The position numbers and the translations under genes are program-made. Shown in pieces: positions 49,399 to 57,371 of a stretch of 64,000 nucleotides of DNA. The stretch spans positions 186,001-250,000 of the forward strand of contig JAWCQZ010000002.1 in NCBI GenBank assembly GCA_038869515.1, given 5' to 3'. Below the pieces are notes generated by a model that saw only the letters and a program-made list of their open reading frames with translations, did no database searches and was not told the origin of the DNA. How positions within the stretch are numbered: the first letter of the stretch is position 1; every line of letters starts with the position of its first letter. Source of the DNA: JAWCQZ01 sp038869515 [NCBI: Halobacteria archaeon] (lineage in GTDB: Archaea > Halobacteriota > Syntropharchaeia > JACQPP01).

Positions 49399-51318
49399 AT
49401 GGTCAACGCATATCCCCAGGCGATTGAGCATCCGGTGAGCCGGTACGAGCAGGTCCCGACCTCGCCCTACGTGAAGGATTACACCGCCGAGAGGAAGCAG
49501 GCCCTCGTCTCGCTCCTCCCCCCCGGCGCCCAGGTCCTCAAGTTCCACCAGTCCCTCTGCCCCGGCTGCGTGGACGCCGGGACCTTCGAGGCGATGAAGA
49601 TCGACTGCGTGACCTACGTCCGCGAGGGCAAGGTCTGGATGGCGAAGCAGTGCGCCAGCCACGGCCCCTACCATGAGGTCTACTGGAGCGACTACGAGAT
49701 GTTCAAAAAGGCCGAGAAGTGGCAGGACCCCGGCATCAAGATTCTCAACCCCCACATCGACAAGTCCCAGTTCGACATCGACTGCCCGAGCGACTGCGGC
49801 CTCTGCGTCGAGCACGAGTCCCACACCGGACTCGGCAACATCGTCCTGACCAACCGGTGCGACCTGACCTGCTGGTACTGCTTCTTCTACGCCAAGGAGA
49901 ACGAGCCCATCTACGAGCCCACCCTCGACCAGATCAAGTTCATGCTGAAGCGGATGAAGATGGTGAAGCCCGTCGGGGCCAACGCGGTCCAGTTGACCGG
50001 CGGCGAGCCGACGCTGCGGGACGACTTCCTCGACATCATCCGGGCGGCCAAGGAGGCCGGATACGACCACGTCCAGCCGAACACCAACGGCATCCGCATC
50101 GCCCGGGAGCCCGAGTTCGCCCAAAAGATGCGGGAGGCGGGCGCGAACAACCTCTACATGTCCTTCGACGGCGTGACCCCCGCGACCAACCCCAAGAACT
50201 TCTGGGAGGTCCCGCGGGCCCTCGAGAACTGCCGGAAGGCCGGCCTGGGGGTCGTCCTCGTCCCGACCGTCATCGGCGGCGTCAACGACCACGAGCTCGG
50301 CGACATGATCCGGTTCGGCGCGGGCCACATGGACGTTGTCCGCTCCGTGAACTTCCAGCCCGTCAGCCTCGTCGGGCGCATCCCCGACACCCTCCGGAAG
50401 CAGCAGCGCATCACGATTCCGGGGGCCATCAAGCGCATCGAGGACCAGACCGACGGCCAGGTGGGCAGGGAGGACTTCTTCCCGGTCCCCTGCGCCAAGC
50501 AGGTCACCGATTTCATCGAGGCCATCAAGGAGGAGCCGAAGTACCGGCTCTCCATCCACTTCGCCTGCGGCATGGCGACCTACGTCTTCAAGGACAAGGA
50601 CCGGCAGAGCCGGCTGGTCCCCATCACGCGGTTCTTCGACGTGGAGGGCTTCTTCGAGTACCTCGGACAGTTGACCGAGGAGATCCACTCCGCGAAGTAT
50701 CGCAAGGCGCGCAAGGCCCTGGTGGTCGCGAAACTCCTCGCGAACATCAACAAATACCTCGACCGGAAGGAGAAGCCGAAGAGCCTCAAGTTCGGGAGGA
50801 TGCTCGCGGGCGCCATGACAGGGGGCAACTACCACGGCCTCGCGGACTTCCACTACAACTCGCTCTTCATCGGCATGATGCACTTCCAGGACCCCTACAA
50901 CTGGGACATTGACCGCATCCACAAGTGCGACATCCACTACGCGACCCCCGACGGCCGGGTACTGCCCTTCTGCACCTTCAACGTCATCCCCGAGATGTAC
51001 CGCGACAAAATCCAGCGCAAGTACTCCATCCCCGCCTCCGACTGGGAGCGGAAGACCGGGAAGCGGTTGAATCAGGACAAGTACCACCGGCAACTCACCC
51101 CCGACGAGATGAAGGCCATCGTGGCCCACTACAACCAGTTCCGCAAGACCCAGGTGAAGATCAGCCCCGAGCCCGACTGGGGCCCGGCGGCCCTCCAGCC
51201 CGACATGGTCACCGGCTCCCTCCCCATCCTCAGCGCGTCCGGCGCGGTCGCCCCCATGACGGAGAACGGCATGCTGGTCGGCAAGGGCGGCTGCGGCTCC
51301 GGCTGCGGCGGGCACTAG
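49399..51318 (+). CDS. tes: Tetraether lipid synthase (Tes)-like radical SAM protein
   Basis: A 639-residue radical SAM enzyme of the MJ0619/Tes type, which couples phytanyl chain ends of archaeal diether lipids into tetraethers; known members carry extra Fe-S centres and a rubredoxin-like iron. The radical SAM CxxxCxxC is C154/C158/C161 (in NRCDLTCWYCFFYAK). Further cysteines are C54/C57 (LCPGC), C70, C85 and C129/C133/C136. VQLTGGEPTLRDDFLDIIRA follows as the SAM-binding GGE motif. The C-terminus is an unusual GGCGSGCGGH tail. Downstream genes are three ferredoxins, a reductase and a GGGP synthase, which supports a lipid role. Identity to Tes rather than a close paralog is inferred. Confidence 0.83.
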   Translation: MVNAYPQAIEHPVSRYEQVPTSPYVKDYTAERKQALVSLLPPGAQVLKFHQSLCPGCVDAGTFEAMKIDCVTYVREGKVWMAKQCASHGPYHEVYWSDYEMFKKAEKWQDPGIKILNPHIDKSQFDIDCPSDCGLCVEHESHTGLGNIVLTNRCDLTCWYCFFYAKENEPIYEPTLDQIKFMLKRMKMVKPVGANAVQLTGGEPTLRDDFLDIIRAAKEAGYDHVQPNTNGIRIAREPEFAQKMREAGANNLYMSFDGVTPATNPKNFWEVPRALENCRKAGLGVVLVPTVIGGVNDHELGDMIRFGAGHMDVVRSVNFQPVSLVGRIPDTLRKQQRITIPGAIKRIEDQTDGQVGREDFFPVPCAKQVTDFIEAIKEEPKYRLSIHFACGMATYVFKDKDRQSRLVPITRFFDVEGFFEYLGQLTEEIHSAKYRKARKALVVAKLLANINKYLDRKEKPKSLKFGRMLAGAMTGGNYHGLADFHYNSLFIGMMHFQDPYNWDIDRIHKCDIHYATPDGRVLPFCTFNVIPEMYRDKIQRKYSIPASDWERKTGKRLNQDKYHRQLTPDEMKAIVAHYNQFRKTQVKISPEPDWGPAALQPDMVTGSLPILSASGAVAPMTENGMLVGKGGCGSGCGGH

Positions 51319-51414
51319 GGGGCGCGATGGCCTCTCCTTCGCCCATGGCTGCGGTCCAGAGGATTCGTTTCCCGTCGAGCGCGGGGTCTCTAAACGACGA
51401 TTTCCGAGGCCGCG

Positions 51415-51672
51415 ATGGCGCGCTATAAGGTGGAGTTCGACCGGAAAGGGTGCATCGGCGCCGAGACCTGCGCCATCATCCACGAGAAGGGGTACAGGAT
51501 GAACAAGGACGGGAAGGCAGACCTCCTCGGCGGAGCCCCCAGCGGGCAGGAGGGGCACTTCGAACTGATGGTCGAGGAGCCCGACCTCGCCCTCCACAAG
51601 CAGGCCGCCGAGGGGTGCCCGGCGGAGGTCATCCGCATCACCAACCTCGACACCGGGGAGAAGGTGTTCTGA
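51415..51672 (+). CDS. Ferredoxin-like protein lacking one cluster cysteine
   Basis: An 85-residue ferredoxin fold: C13 and C19 in GCIGAETCA and C68 in GCPAEV. The usual second Cys of CxxCxxC is Ala, so three ligands remain, fitting a [3Fe-4S] centre or a [4Fe-4S] with another ligand. It is acidic and probably an electron donor. TCTCTAAACG about 20-28 nt before ATG 51415 may be its own promoter. It lies 96 bp after the Tes-like gene and 1 bp before the next gene. Confidence 0.78.
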   Translation: MARYKVEFDRKGCIGAETCAIIHEKGYRMNKDGKADLLGGAPSGQEGHFELMVEEPDLALHKQAAEGCPAEVIRITNLDTGEKVF

Positions 51673-51673
51673 G

Positions 51674-52504
51674 ATGGCCGACGGCCCCCCCCAACTCCCG
51701 CCCGGCCTCACCCCGGAGGACCTGCGCCAGATGGCCGCCTCGGTCCCCGCCGACCCGGTGGTTCCCGGCCGGCCCGTCACCGGCACGATGCGCCTCGGCG
51801 ACATCCTTGCCGCCTACCCCGCGGCCGCGGCGGTCGTCTCGAAGTACGGCCTCCACTGCTCCGGCTGCCACGCCAACGTCCTCGACACCCTGGAGGTCGG
51901 CGCCCGGGGCCACGGCCTCGGCGAGGTCGAGATCAAGGCGATGGTGTGGGAGATCAACCAGGTCGCCCGGGGCAAGGAGGTCTCCCCGGCCCCCGCTGCG
52001 GCCGCCCCGGCCAAGGCCAGCGCGTTCTGCTCCTTCATCGGGAACCCGGACTCCATCAACCTCAGCGATGGAGCGGCGGCCCGGTTGCGGGAGGCCCTCG
52101 TCCGGAGGCAGCGGCCTCGCCACGGAATCCGCATCGGAATCCACAAGGAGGGCCCCGCGGGCTACATCTACTACATGGACTTCGAGCGCAAGCCGAAGAA
52201 GGGCGACGCCGTCTTCAAGGAGAAGGGGTTCCGGTTCTTCGTGGATGCTTCCATCGAGAAGTTCATCCGCGGCATCCACCTGGACTACGAGAGCGGGTTC
52301 GAGGGCGAGGGGTTCCGGCTCACGAACCCGAACCTCTCCAACGCCGACTTCCTGAAGCGAAGGGCCGAGGCGCCCCTTCCGCTGCTCGAGGCCGCCCCCG
52401 GCGGCGGTCCGGCGGACGCGCCATCCCCGTCCCGCTCCGAACCGGAGGTGAACGGGGTTCCGGCAGAACTGGCGCCGCAGCGCTACCGGAACCTGGGGTT
52501 GTGA
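51674..52504 (+). CDS. DUF1858-IscA/HesB-like fusion without the A-type cysteines
   Basis: A 276-residue two-part protein. Residues about 38-95 match the DUF1858/ScdA N-terminal domain, including YGLHCSGCHANVLDTLEVGA with its CxxCH. After an Ala/Pro linker comes a HesB/IscA fold (INLSDGAAARLREALV, IRIGIHKEGPAGYIYYMDFE, FRFFVDASIEKFIRGIHLDY, GFRLTNPN). The normal GCSG and CGCG cysteines are absent (GPAG and NLSNADF instead), so it cannot ligate a cluster like standard A-type carriers. It may be a scaffold or partner for the neighbouring ferredoxins and radical SAM enzyme. Function inferred only from context. Confidence 0.72.
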   Translation: MADGPPQLPPGLTPEDLRQMAASVPADPVVPGRPVTGTMRLGDILAAYPAAAAVVSKYGLHCSGCHANVLDTLEVGARGHGLGEVEIKAMVWEINQVARGKEVSPAPAAAAPAKASAFCSFIGNPDSINLSDGAAARLREALVRRQRPRHGIRIGIHKEGPAGYIYYMDFERKPKKGDAVFKEKGFRFFVDASIEKFIRGIHLDYESGFEGEGFRLTNPNLSNADFLKRRAEAPLPLLEAAPGGGPADAPSPSRSEPEVNGVPAELAPQRYRNLGL

Positions 52505-52506
52505 CG

Positions 52507-52629
52507 ATGGTCGAAAAAAAACCCGAGGTCCGGGCTTGCGTTTCCGGCGCGGTCATCGTCGAGGAGAAGGAGACCCGGTTCAAGGATGGCATCCGGCGGC
52601 TCGCCGCCGTCCTGGGGGCCCGCTGGTGA
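52507..52629 (+). CDS. Very small protein, unknown
   Basis: A 40-residue ORF (MVEKKPEVRACVSGAVIVEE, ending RRLAAVLGARW) with one Cys. Its ATG is 2 bp after the preceding stop and its stop overlaps the possible GTG start of the next ferredoxin gene. Position inside the operon is the main support for it being real. No family is recognised. Confidence 0.45.
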   Translation: MVEKKPEVRACVSGAVIVEEKETRFKDGIRRLAAVLGARW

Positions 52630-52634
52630 CCGGC

Positions 52635-53045
52635 ATGACCTCCGGGACCCAGTGGACGGCGAAGGGGGCGGACTCCCCGACGGCCGCCGAGGCGCCCCGG
52701 GCCGGCGGAGGGCCGACCATGTCGGCCCACGGCGCCCCGAAGAACGGCGCTCCGGCCCCGAAAACGGTCAAAATCCGCATCGTCTACAACAAGAAGGGGT
52801 GCATCGGCTCGGGCCACTGCGTCCTCAGCGACCCCTACAACTTCGTCCTCGACGACGAGTTCCACGCCGACCTGAAGGGGGGCAAGCCCATGGGGGGGCT
52901 GAACAGCCAGGTCTTCGTCCGGGAGACCGAGACCGACTCGCCGCATCTCGCCATCAACGCGGCCCACACCTGCACGCCGAAGGTCATCGCGGTCTTCCAG
53001 CAGGTGGAGGAAAACGGGAAGTCCTCCTGGAGGCGAATGGATTAG
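52635..53045 (+). CDS. Second ferredoxin-like protein lacking cluster cysteines
   Basis: A 136-residue protein with a disordered 45-residue N-terminus and a ferredoxin fold: C56 and C62 in GCIGSGHCVLS and C113 in HTCTPKVI. As in the first ferredoxin, the second Cys of the CxxCxxC pattern is missing (Ser here), and the usual CP has become CT. A GTG at 52626 overlapping the previous stop is an alternative start. It ends 1 bp before the 2[4Fe-4S] ferredoxin. Confidence 0.72.
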   Translation: MTSGTQWTAKGADSPTAAEAPRAGGGPTMSAHGAPKNGAPAPKTVKIRIVYNKKGCIGSGHCVLSDPYNFVLDDEFHADLKGGKPMGGLNSQVFVRETETDSPHLAINAAHTCTPKVIAVFQQVEENGKSSWRRMD

Positions 53046-53046
53046 G

Positions 53047-53340
53047 ATGAAAGTAGACAACAGCGTCTGCCTCCACTGCGGCGCCTGCGTGGGCATCTGC
53101 CCGCCCAACGCCCTCTTCCTCCACGAGACCGAGACCATCGAGTTCCTCGACAATTGCACCGAGTGCGGCCTCTGCGTCTGGGTCTGCCCGGTCGGGGCCA
53201 TCGACTTCGGCGACTCCCCCGCCAAGCCGCCGCCGCGGAAGGTCCCGGCGGAGCCGCGGCTCTTCCTGGTCGGCGTGGACGGCGGCTGGAAGTCCAGGGG
53301 GAACGGGAAGCACAACGGGACGGAGGGGGCCCCGAAATGA
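53047..53340 (+). CDS. 2[4Fe-4S] ferredoxin
   Basis: A 97-residue protein with two complete motifs: C8/C11/C14/C18 in CLHCGACVGICP and C37/C40/C43/C47 in CTECGLCVWVCP. A basic, Gly-rich tail of about 45 residues follows. It should carry low-potential electrons, plausibly to the geranylgeranyl reductase or the radical SAM enzyme. Its end overlaps the reductase start by ATGA. Confidence 0.92.
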   Translation: MKVDNSVCLHCGACVGICPPNALFLHETETIEFLDNCTECGLCVWVCPVGAIDFGDSPAKPPPRKVPAEPRLFLVGVDGGWKSRGNGKHNGTEGAPK

Positions 53341-54536
53341 GAACCCTGGAATATGACGTCCTGGTCGTCGGCGCCGGCCCGTCGGGCAGCAGCGCGGCCC
53401 GCTACGCCGCGCAGGGGGGCGCCCGGACCCTCATGATCGAGAAGCGGCAGGAGATCGGCTCGCCGGTCCGGTGCGGCGAGGGGCTCTCCAAGTCGGTCCT
53501 CGACGAGGTCAAGATTCCCCGGTCCAACAAGTGGGTAGCGAACGAGGTCGCCGGGGCGCGCATCTTCTCCCCGAACGGCGCCTGCATGAAGTTGCGGGCC
53601 GAGCAGGCGGGCAACGAGGTCGGCATCGTCCTGGAGCGGGACGCCTTCGACAAGGCCCTCGCCGAGCTCGCCGTGCGGGCGGGGACCGACCTCCTGGTGA
53701 AGACCAGCGCCACCTCCATCCTCAAGTCGAACGGCCACGTCGAGGGCGTCCGGGCGGTGGTCCAGGGAGAGCCGGTCGAAATCCGCGCCAGACTCACCAT
53801 CGGGGCCGACGGCTTCGAGTCCCAAATCGGGCGCTGGGCCGGCCTCAACACCCTGCTCAAGACGCGGGACGTCGACGCGACCCTCCAATACCGCCTCGCC
53901 AACATCGAGTGCGACGCCGACTTCTGCGACTTCTACCTCGGCAACGAGGTGGCCCCCGGGGGCTACGTCTGGGTCTTCCCCAAGGGCGAGGACGTGGCCA
54001 ACGTGGGCATCGGGGTCCAGTTGAGCCAGACGAGGCAGAAGGCCGACACCCGCTACTACTTGGACAGGTTCATCGCCGAGCACCCCGGAATCGCGAGGGG
54101 GAGGCCCCTCGACATGGTGTGCGGCGCGGTCTCCACCTGCAAGCCCCTCTCGAAGACCGTGACCGACGGCCTCATGCTCGTCGGCGACGCGGCGCGGATG
54201 ATCGACCCCATCACCGGCGGCGGCATCGCGAACGGATGCCTCGCGGGGATGTTCGCGGGCCAGGTGGCCAACGAGGCCCTCCAGGCCGGGGATTTCTCCG
54301 GCGCCTTTCTCCAGCGATACGAGAAGGCGTGGCGCTCGCGGCTGGAGCGGCTACTTACCCGGAACTGGATGGCCAAGGAGAAGTTCGGGAAGCTGAGCGA
54401 CGACACGCTGAACAAGGTCATCGAGACCCTCTCCGAGGTCCACATGGACGAGATCAACACCCTCAACCTGCTCAAGGCGGTCCAGAGCAAGCACCCCGAA
54501 CTGCTCCGGGAACTCAACGAGCTCATGGCGGCCTGA
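53337..54536 (+). CDS. Geranylgeranyl reductase family protein (digeranylgeranylglycerophospholipid reductase)
   Basis: A 399-residue FAD flavoprotein that hydrogenates the prenyl chains of archaeal lipids. YDVLVVGAGPSGSSAARYAA binds FAD; VRCGEGLS is the conserved motif following the dinucleotide site, IGADGFESQIGRW and LMLVGDAARMIDPITGGGIA complete the fold. ATGA overlap with the ferredoxin gene indicates coupling and a likely electron donor. GGGP synthase follows after 5 bp. Confidence 0.93.
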   Translation: MRTLEYDVLVVGAGPSGSSAARYAAQGGARTLMIEKRQEIGSPVRCGEGLSKSVLDEVKIPRSNKWVANEVAGARIFSPNGACMKLRAEQAGNEVGIVLERDAFDKALAELAVRAGTDLLVKTSATSILKSNGHVEGVRAVVQGEPVEIRARLTIGADGFESQIGRWAGLNTLLKTRDVDATLQYRLANIECDADFCDFYLGNEVAPGGYVWVFPKGEDVANVGIGVQLSQTRQKADTRYYLDRFIAEHPGIARGRPLDMVCGAVSTCKPLSKTVTDGLMLVGDAARMIDPITGGGIANGCLAGMFAGQVANEALQAGDFSGAFLQRYEKAWRSRLERLLTRNWMAKEKFGKLSDDTLNKVIETLSEVHMDEINTLNLLKAVQSKHPELLRELNELMAA

Positions 54537-54541
54537 GGGAT

Positions 54542-55333
54542 ATGGCCTCCCCTCTCTGGAAGAACGGAAACGGCCACGGCCTGGTCTCCTTCCTCGAGAG
54601 GCGGATGGCCCGCAAGGCCCTCCACTTCGTCCTGGTGGACCCCGACAAGGCCCGGAACGGCGAGGCCGCGAGGGTGGCCCGCGCCGCCGCGGCGGCGGGC
54701 AGCGACGCCCTCCTGGTCGGCGGCTCCACCGGCCTCACCCCCGTCTCGGTGGCCCGCACCGTGGAGTCCCTGCGGGCGGAATTCTCCGGCCCCATCCTCC
54801 TCTTCCCGAGCTCCACCCGGGCATTCTCCCCCAACGCCGACGGAATCCTCTTCCTCTCCCTCCTCAACTCCCGCTCCCGCCGCTTCATCGTCGGGGAGCA
54901 GGTCCGGGGAGCCGAGGCCATCCGCCGCTCCGGCGTCGAGCCCATCCCGACCGCCTACCTCATCGTGGCCCCCGGGCGCCGGGCGGGCCGGGTGGGGCGG
55001 GCGACTCCGCTCCCCCGCGAGCGCCCTTCCGCCGCCGCCCGCTACGCCCTCGCCGCCCAGATGCTCGGCATGAGGTGGGTCTACCTCGAGGCGGGTTCCG
55101 GCGCGGACCAGCCGGTCCCCCCCGGGCTGGTCTCCCGGGTCCGCGCCTCGGTGGACCTCCCCCTCCTCGTGGGCGGCGGCGTCCGGACCCCGGCCCAGGC
55201 GCGGGCCCTGGTCGAGGCGGGGGCTTCGGCGGTCGTGACCGGGACCGCCGTGGAGCGGGCCGCCGACCCGGCGCCCCTGCTCCAGGGGTTCGCCAGGGCC
55301 ATCCACGGGGCCTCCCATGGCCCCGGCCATTGA
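54542..55333 (+). CDS. Geranylgeranylglyceryl phosphate synthase
   Basis: A 263-residue TIM-barrel prenyltransferase that makes the first ether bond of archaeal lipids from glycerol-1-phosphate and geranylgeranyl diphosphate. ALHFVLVDPDKARNGEAARV, DALLVGGSTGLT, ILLFPSSTRAFSPNADGILF and WVYLEAGSGADQPVPPGLVS followed by LLVGGGVRTPAQARALVEAG are the family motifs. It closes the tightly packed lipid group. The next gene overlaps its last 17 bases. Confidence 0.94.
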   Translation: MASPLWKNGNGHGLVSFLERRMARKALHFVLVDPDKARNGEAARVARAAAAAGSDALLVGGSTGLTPVSVARTVESLRAEFSGPILLFPSSTRAFSPNADGILFLSLLNSRSRRFIVGEQVRGAEAIRRSGVEPIPTAYLIVAPGRRAGRVGRATPLPRERPSAAARYALAAQMLGMRWVYLEAGSGADQPVPPGLVSRVRASVDLPLLVGGGVRTPAQARALVEAGASAVVTGTAVERAADPAPLLQGFARAIHGASHGPGH

Positions 55334-56447
55334 GGCGGCTGAGTTGCGGAGCAAAGCGACCGGAGGCACCGGAGACGACTCTGCGGATATGCGATCCGGG
55401 ACGGCCGCCCCGACCCCTCATCCCCGCGAGTTGCCCCTCGGCGCACCCTTCGAAATTCCCGCGGACCCGTTGCCGCCCGGCCTCCTGCCCGGCGGCGACG
55501 ACGTGATCGACCTGCGCCAGGCCGCCCTCCGGATCCTTCAGCGCCACTACGCCGGCCGGGGCTGGGCGGTCCTGCAGGGCGCCGACTTCGAGGAGAACCT
55601 CCTCCACGCCGAGCACGACACCGTGCCGCGGCGGGAGTGGGACGAATACGCCCGCATCAAACTGGGGAAGTCCCCATTCAGCCACCGGGCCCGGAGATAC
55701 TCGGCCGAGGTCCTGCGCCACGCGCCTCCGGGAGCGGTCGAGAACCTCCTCGCCGCGTGCCGCCTCTGCACCTACGCGGGGGGCCCCGGGTTCCCCGACA
55801 TGGTGCTCCTGGGCGACGGGCTGCGGCTCCGGGCCCTGGCGGTCGGGGAGCGGGCCCCTTCCGACGGAAGGGGGCGGGGGGCGCCGGAGATGGGCCCGTG
55901 GACCCGGGAGCAGAAACTCTTCGCGTTCATTGCCACTCTGTCGGGTCTGGAGATCCGAGCCGCGGGCCCCGGGGCCCCGGTCCGTTTCGTTCCCGCAGAA
56001 CTCCTCGACGCGGTCCTCGCCGACCCGCGGGCCCGCGCGATGCGCGATGGGCTCGAGGCCGCCCTCGCGAGGGAACGGGAGCGGCTCCCGAAGGCCGCGC
56101 CGGAGGAGGCCCGCCGCGCCCAGGACGAAATCGAGGCCCTGGAGGTGGAGCGCTTCCGCAGCCCCTTCCCTCTCCTCCGGAGGTGGCGGGAGGAGGGCGT
56201 CGCCCGGTGGAGGGACGTGGAGGCGCACCGGGATCTCCTCCGGGCCTCCCACCGGGCCCGACTGGCGCGCTTCGCTTCGGTGGAGTCCACCCTGCGGGGC
56301 GACCCCCGCTTCCCCCGGTGGACCGGGAACCCCGCCCCCGAGGCGCTGGCCGACCTCGCCGGGCTCCTCGGGACCCGCTTCGGCCTGGGGGAGACCCGGG
56401 CCAAGGCGTTCCTCCTCTATCTGAAGGATTCGGCATCGACCCCTTAG
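55317..56447 (+). CDS. Uncharacterised protein, possibly with a nuclease-like core
   Basis: A 376-residue protein from ATG 55317, or ATG 55389 if the Thr/Pro-rich first part is not translated. A middle section (LRILQRHYAGRGWAVLQGAD, then AGGPGFPDMVLLGDGLRLRA) has a G-x-PD pattern reminiscent of VRR-NUC-type nucleases, but the Lys motif that should follow is not seen. The C-terminal half is helical and charged. It overlaps the GGGP synthase gene and ends at the start of the G-rich repeat. Function not assigned. Confidence 0.55.
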   Translation: MAPAIEAAELRSKATGGTGDDSADMRSGTAAPTPHPRELPLGAPFEIPADPLPPGLLPGGDDVIDLRQAALRILQRHYAGRGWAVLQGADFEENLLHAEHDTVPRREWDEYARIKLGKSPFSHRARRYSAEVLRHAPPGAVENLLAACRLCTYAGGPGFPDMVLLGDGLRLRALAVGERAPSDGRGRGAPEMGPWTREQKLFAFIATLSGLEIRAAGPGAPVRFVPAELLDAVLADPRARAMRDGLEAALARERERLPKAAPEEARRAQDEIEALEVERFRSPFPLLRRWREEGVARWRDVEAHRDLLRASHRARLARFASVESTLRGDPRFPRWTGNPAPEALADLAGLLGTRFGLGETRAKAFLLYLKDSASTP

Positions 56448-56526
56448 AGAGAGGGGGAGGGGGGGCCTCCGGCCCCCCCTCCCCCTCTCCATTCCGGTCC
56501 AATTCCTCTCCCCCCGCCCCCCGAAA
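56443..56526. repeat. Relative of the mtnA insertion element
   Basis: An intergenic G-rich hairpin resembling the ends of the element at 2905-3042: CCCCTTAG then GAGGGGGAGGGGGG, a short loop, and ATTCCGG(T)CCAATTCCTCTCCCCCC. It lacks the internal ~50 bp of the mtnA copy. GACCCCTT and AAAGGGTC at its edges form a short inverted repeat. No direct target duplication is evident. It covers the stop of the preceding gene. Confidence 0.7.
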
Positions 56527-56568
56527 GGGTCAGAAAACGTTTATCTTGAAAGGGGGCCATTCTCGCCC

Positions 56569-57306
56569 ATGAAAATCCTCAAGACCTACGTGGAGGGGCT
56601 CGACGAGAAGCTCGGGGGCGGTATCCCCGAGAAGCACATCGTCGTCGTCACGGGGAACCCCGGGACTCTCAAATCCACCATCACCTACAACATCCTCTAC
56701 CACAACGCGAAGAACGAGGGCGTCAAGGGTGCCTATGTGAGCCTCGAGCAGCGGGCCGAGGACCTCACGGCCCAGATGGACCGGCTGGGAATGAAGCACG
56801 CCGACGTGAAGAAGGACCTGGTCATGGTGGACGTGGGCAAGGTCCGGTTCGTCACCGAGGACTACGGCCTCAAAAAGGGGTGGATCTTCATCGTCCAGGA
56901 CCTCATCAAGGAGGCGAAGGAGCAGGTGGACTTCAGCACCATCGTCATCGACTCCCTCGACGTCTTCGAGACGATGTTCGGGGGCGAGGACCCCCGCATC
57001 AACCTGTTCAAGTTCCTGGAGTTCCTCAAGGGCATGAACCTCACCTGCTTCCTCATCGCCGAGATGTCCATGGACTCGAAGGAATACGCCAAGCACGGCA
57101 TCGACTTCCTCGCCGACGGCATCATCGCCCTCTCCCTCGCCCCGGTGAAGGTCCAGACTCAGATGGGCTTCTTCGACGACCCCAAGGAGCGCGTCCGGAG
57201 CATCGCCTGCGTCAAGTTGCGGGGGATGAACAACAGCACCCAGACCTACCAGCTGGTTCTGGAGAACAACAAGCTGAAGGTCACTGACCTGCCCGTCAAG
57301 AAGTAG
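56569..57306 (+). CDS. KaiC-like RecA-superfamily ATPase
   Basis: A 245-residue single-domain KaiC-like ATPase. LDEKLGGGIPEKHIVVVTGN PGTLKST contains the Walker A at about 29-37, and FSTIVIDSLDVFETMF the Walker B Asp. IAEMSMDSKEYAKHGIDFLA and CVKLRGMNNSTQTYQL are typical of this archaeal group, which often acts with signalling or motility genes. It is clearly paralogous to the gene at 60754. CGTTTATCTTG lies 23-32 nt before ATG 56569. Confidence 0.87.
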   Translation: MKILKTYVEGLDEKLGGGIPEKHIVVVTGNPGTLKSTITYNILYHNAKNEGVKGAYVSLEQRAEDLTAQMDRLGMKHADVKKDLVMVDVGKVRFVTEDYGLKKGWIFIVQDLIKEAKEQVDFSTIVIDSLDVFETMFGGEDPRINLFKFLEFLKGMNLTCFLIAEMSMDSKEYAKHGIDFLADGIIALSLAPVKVQTQMGFFDDPKERVRSIACVKLRGMNNSTQTYQLVLENNKLKVTDLPVKK

Positions 57307-57371
57307 TTGCCGGTCCACTCCGAAACCCTCTCATCGCGTCGGCAACGGTTTTCCTTTGAGGCTCCTTGAAG

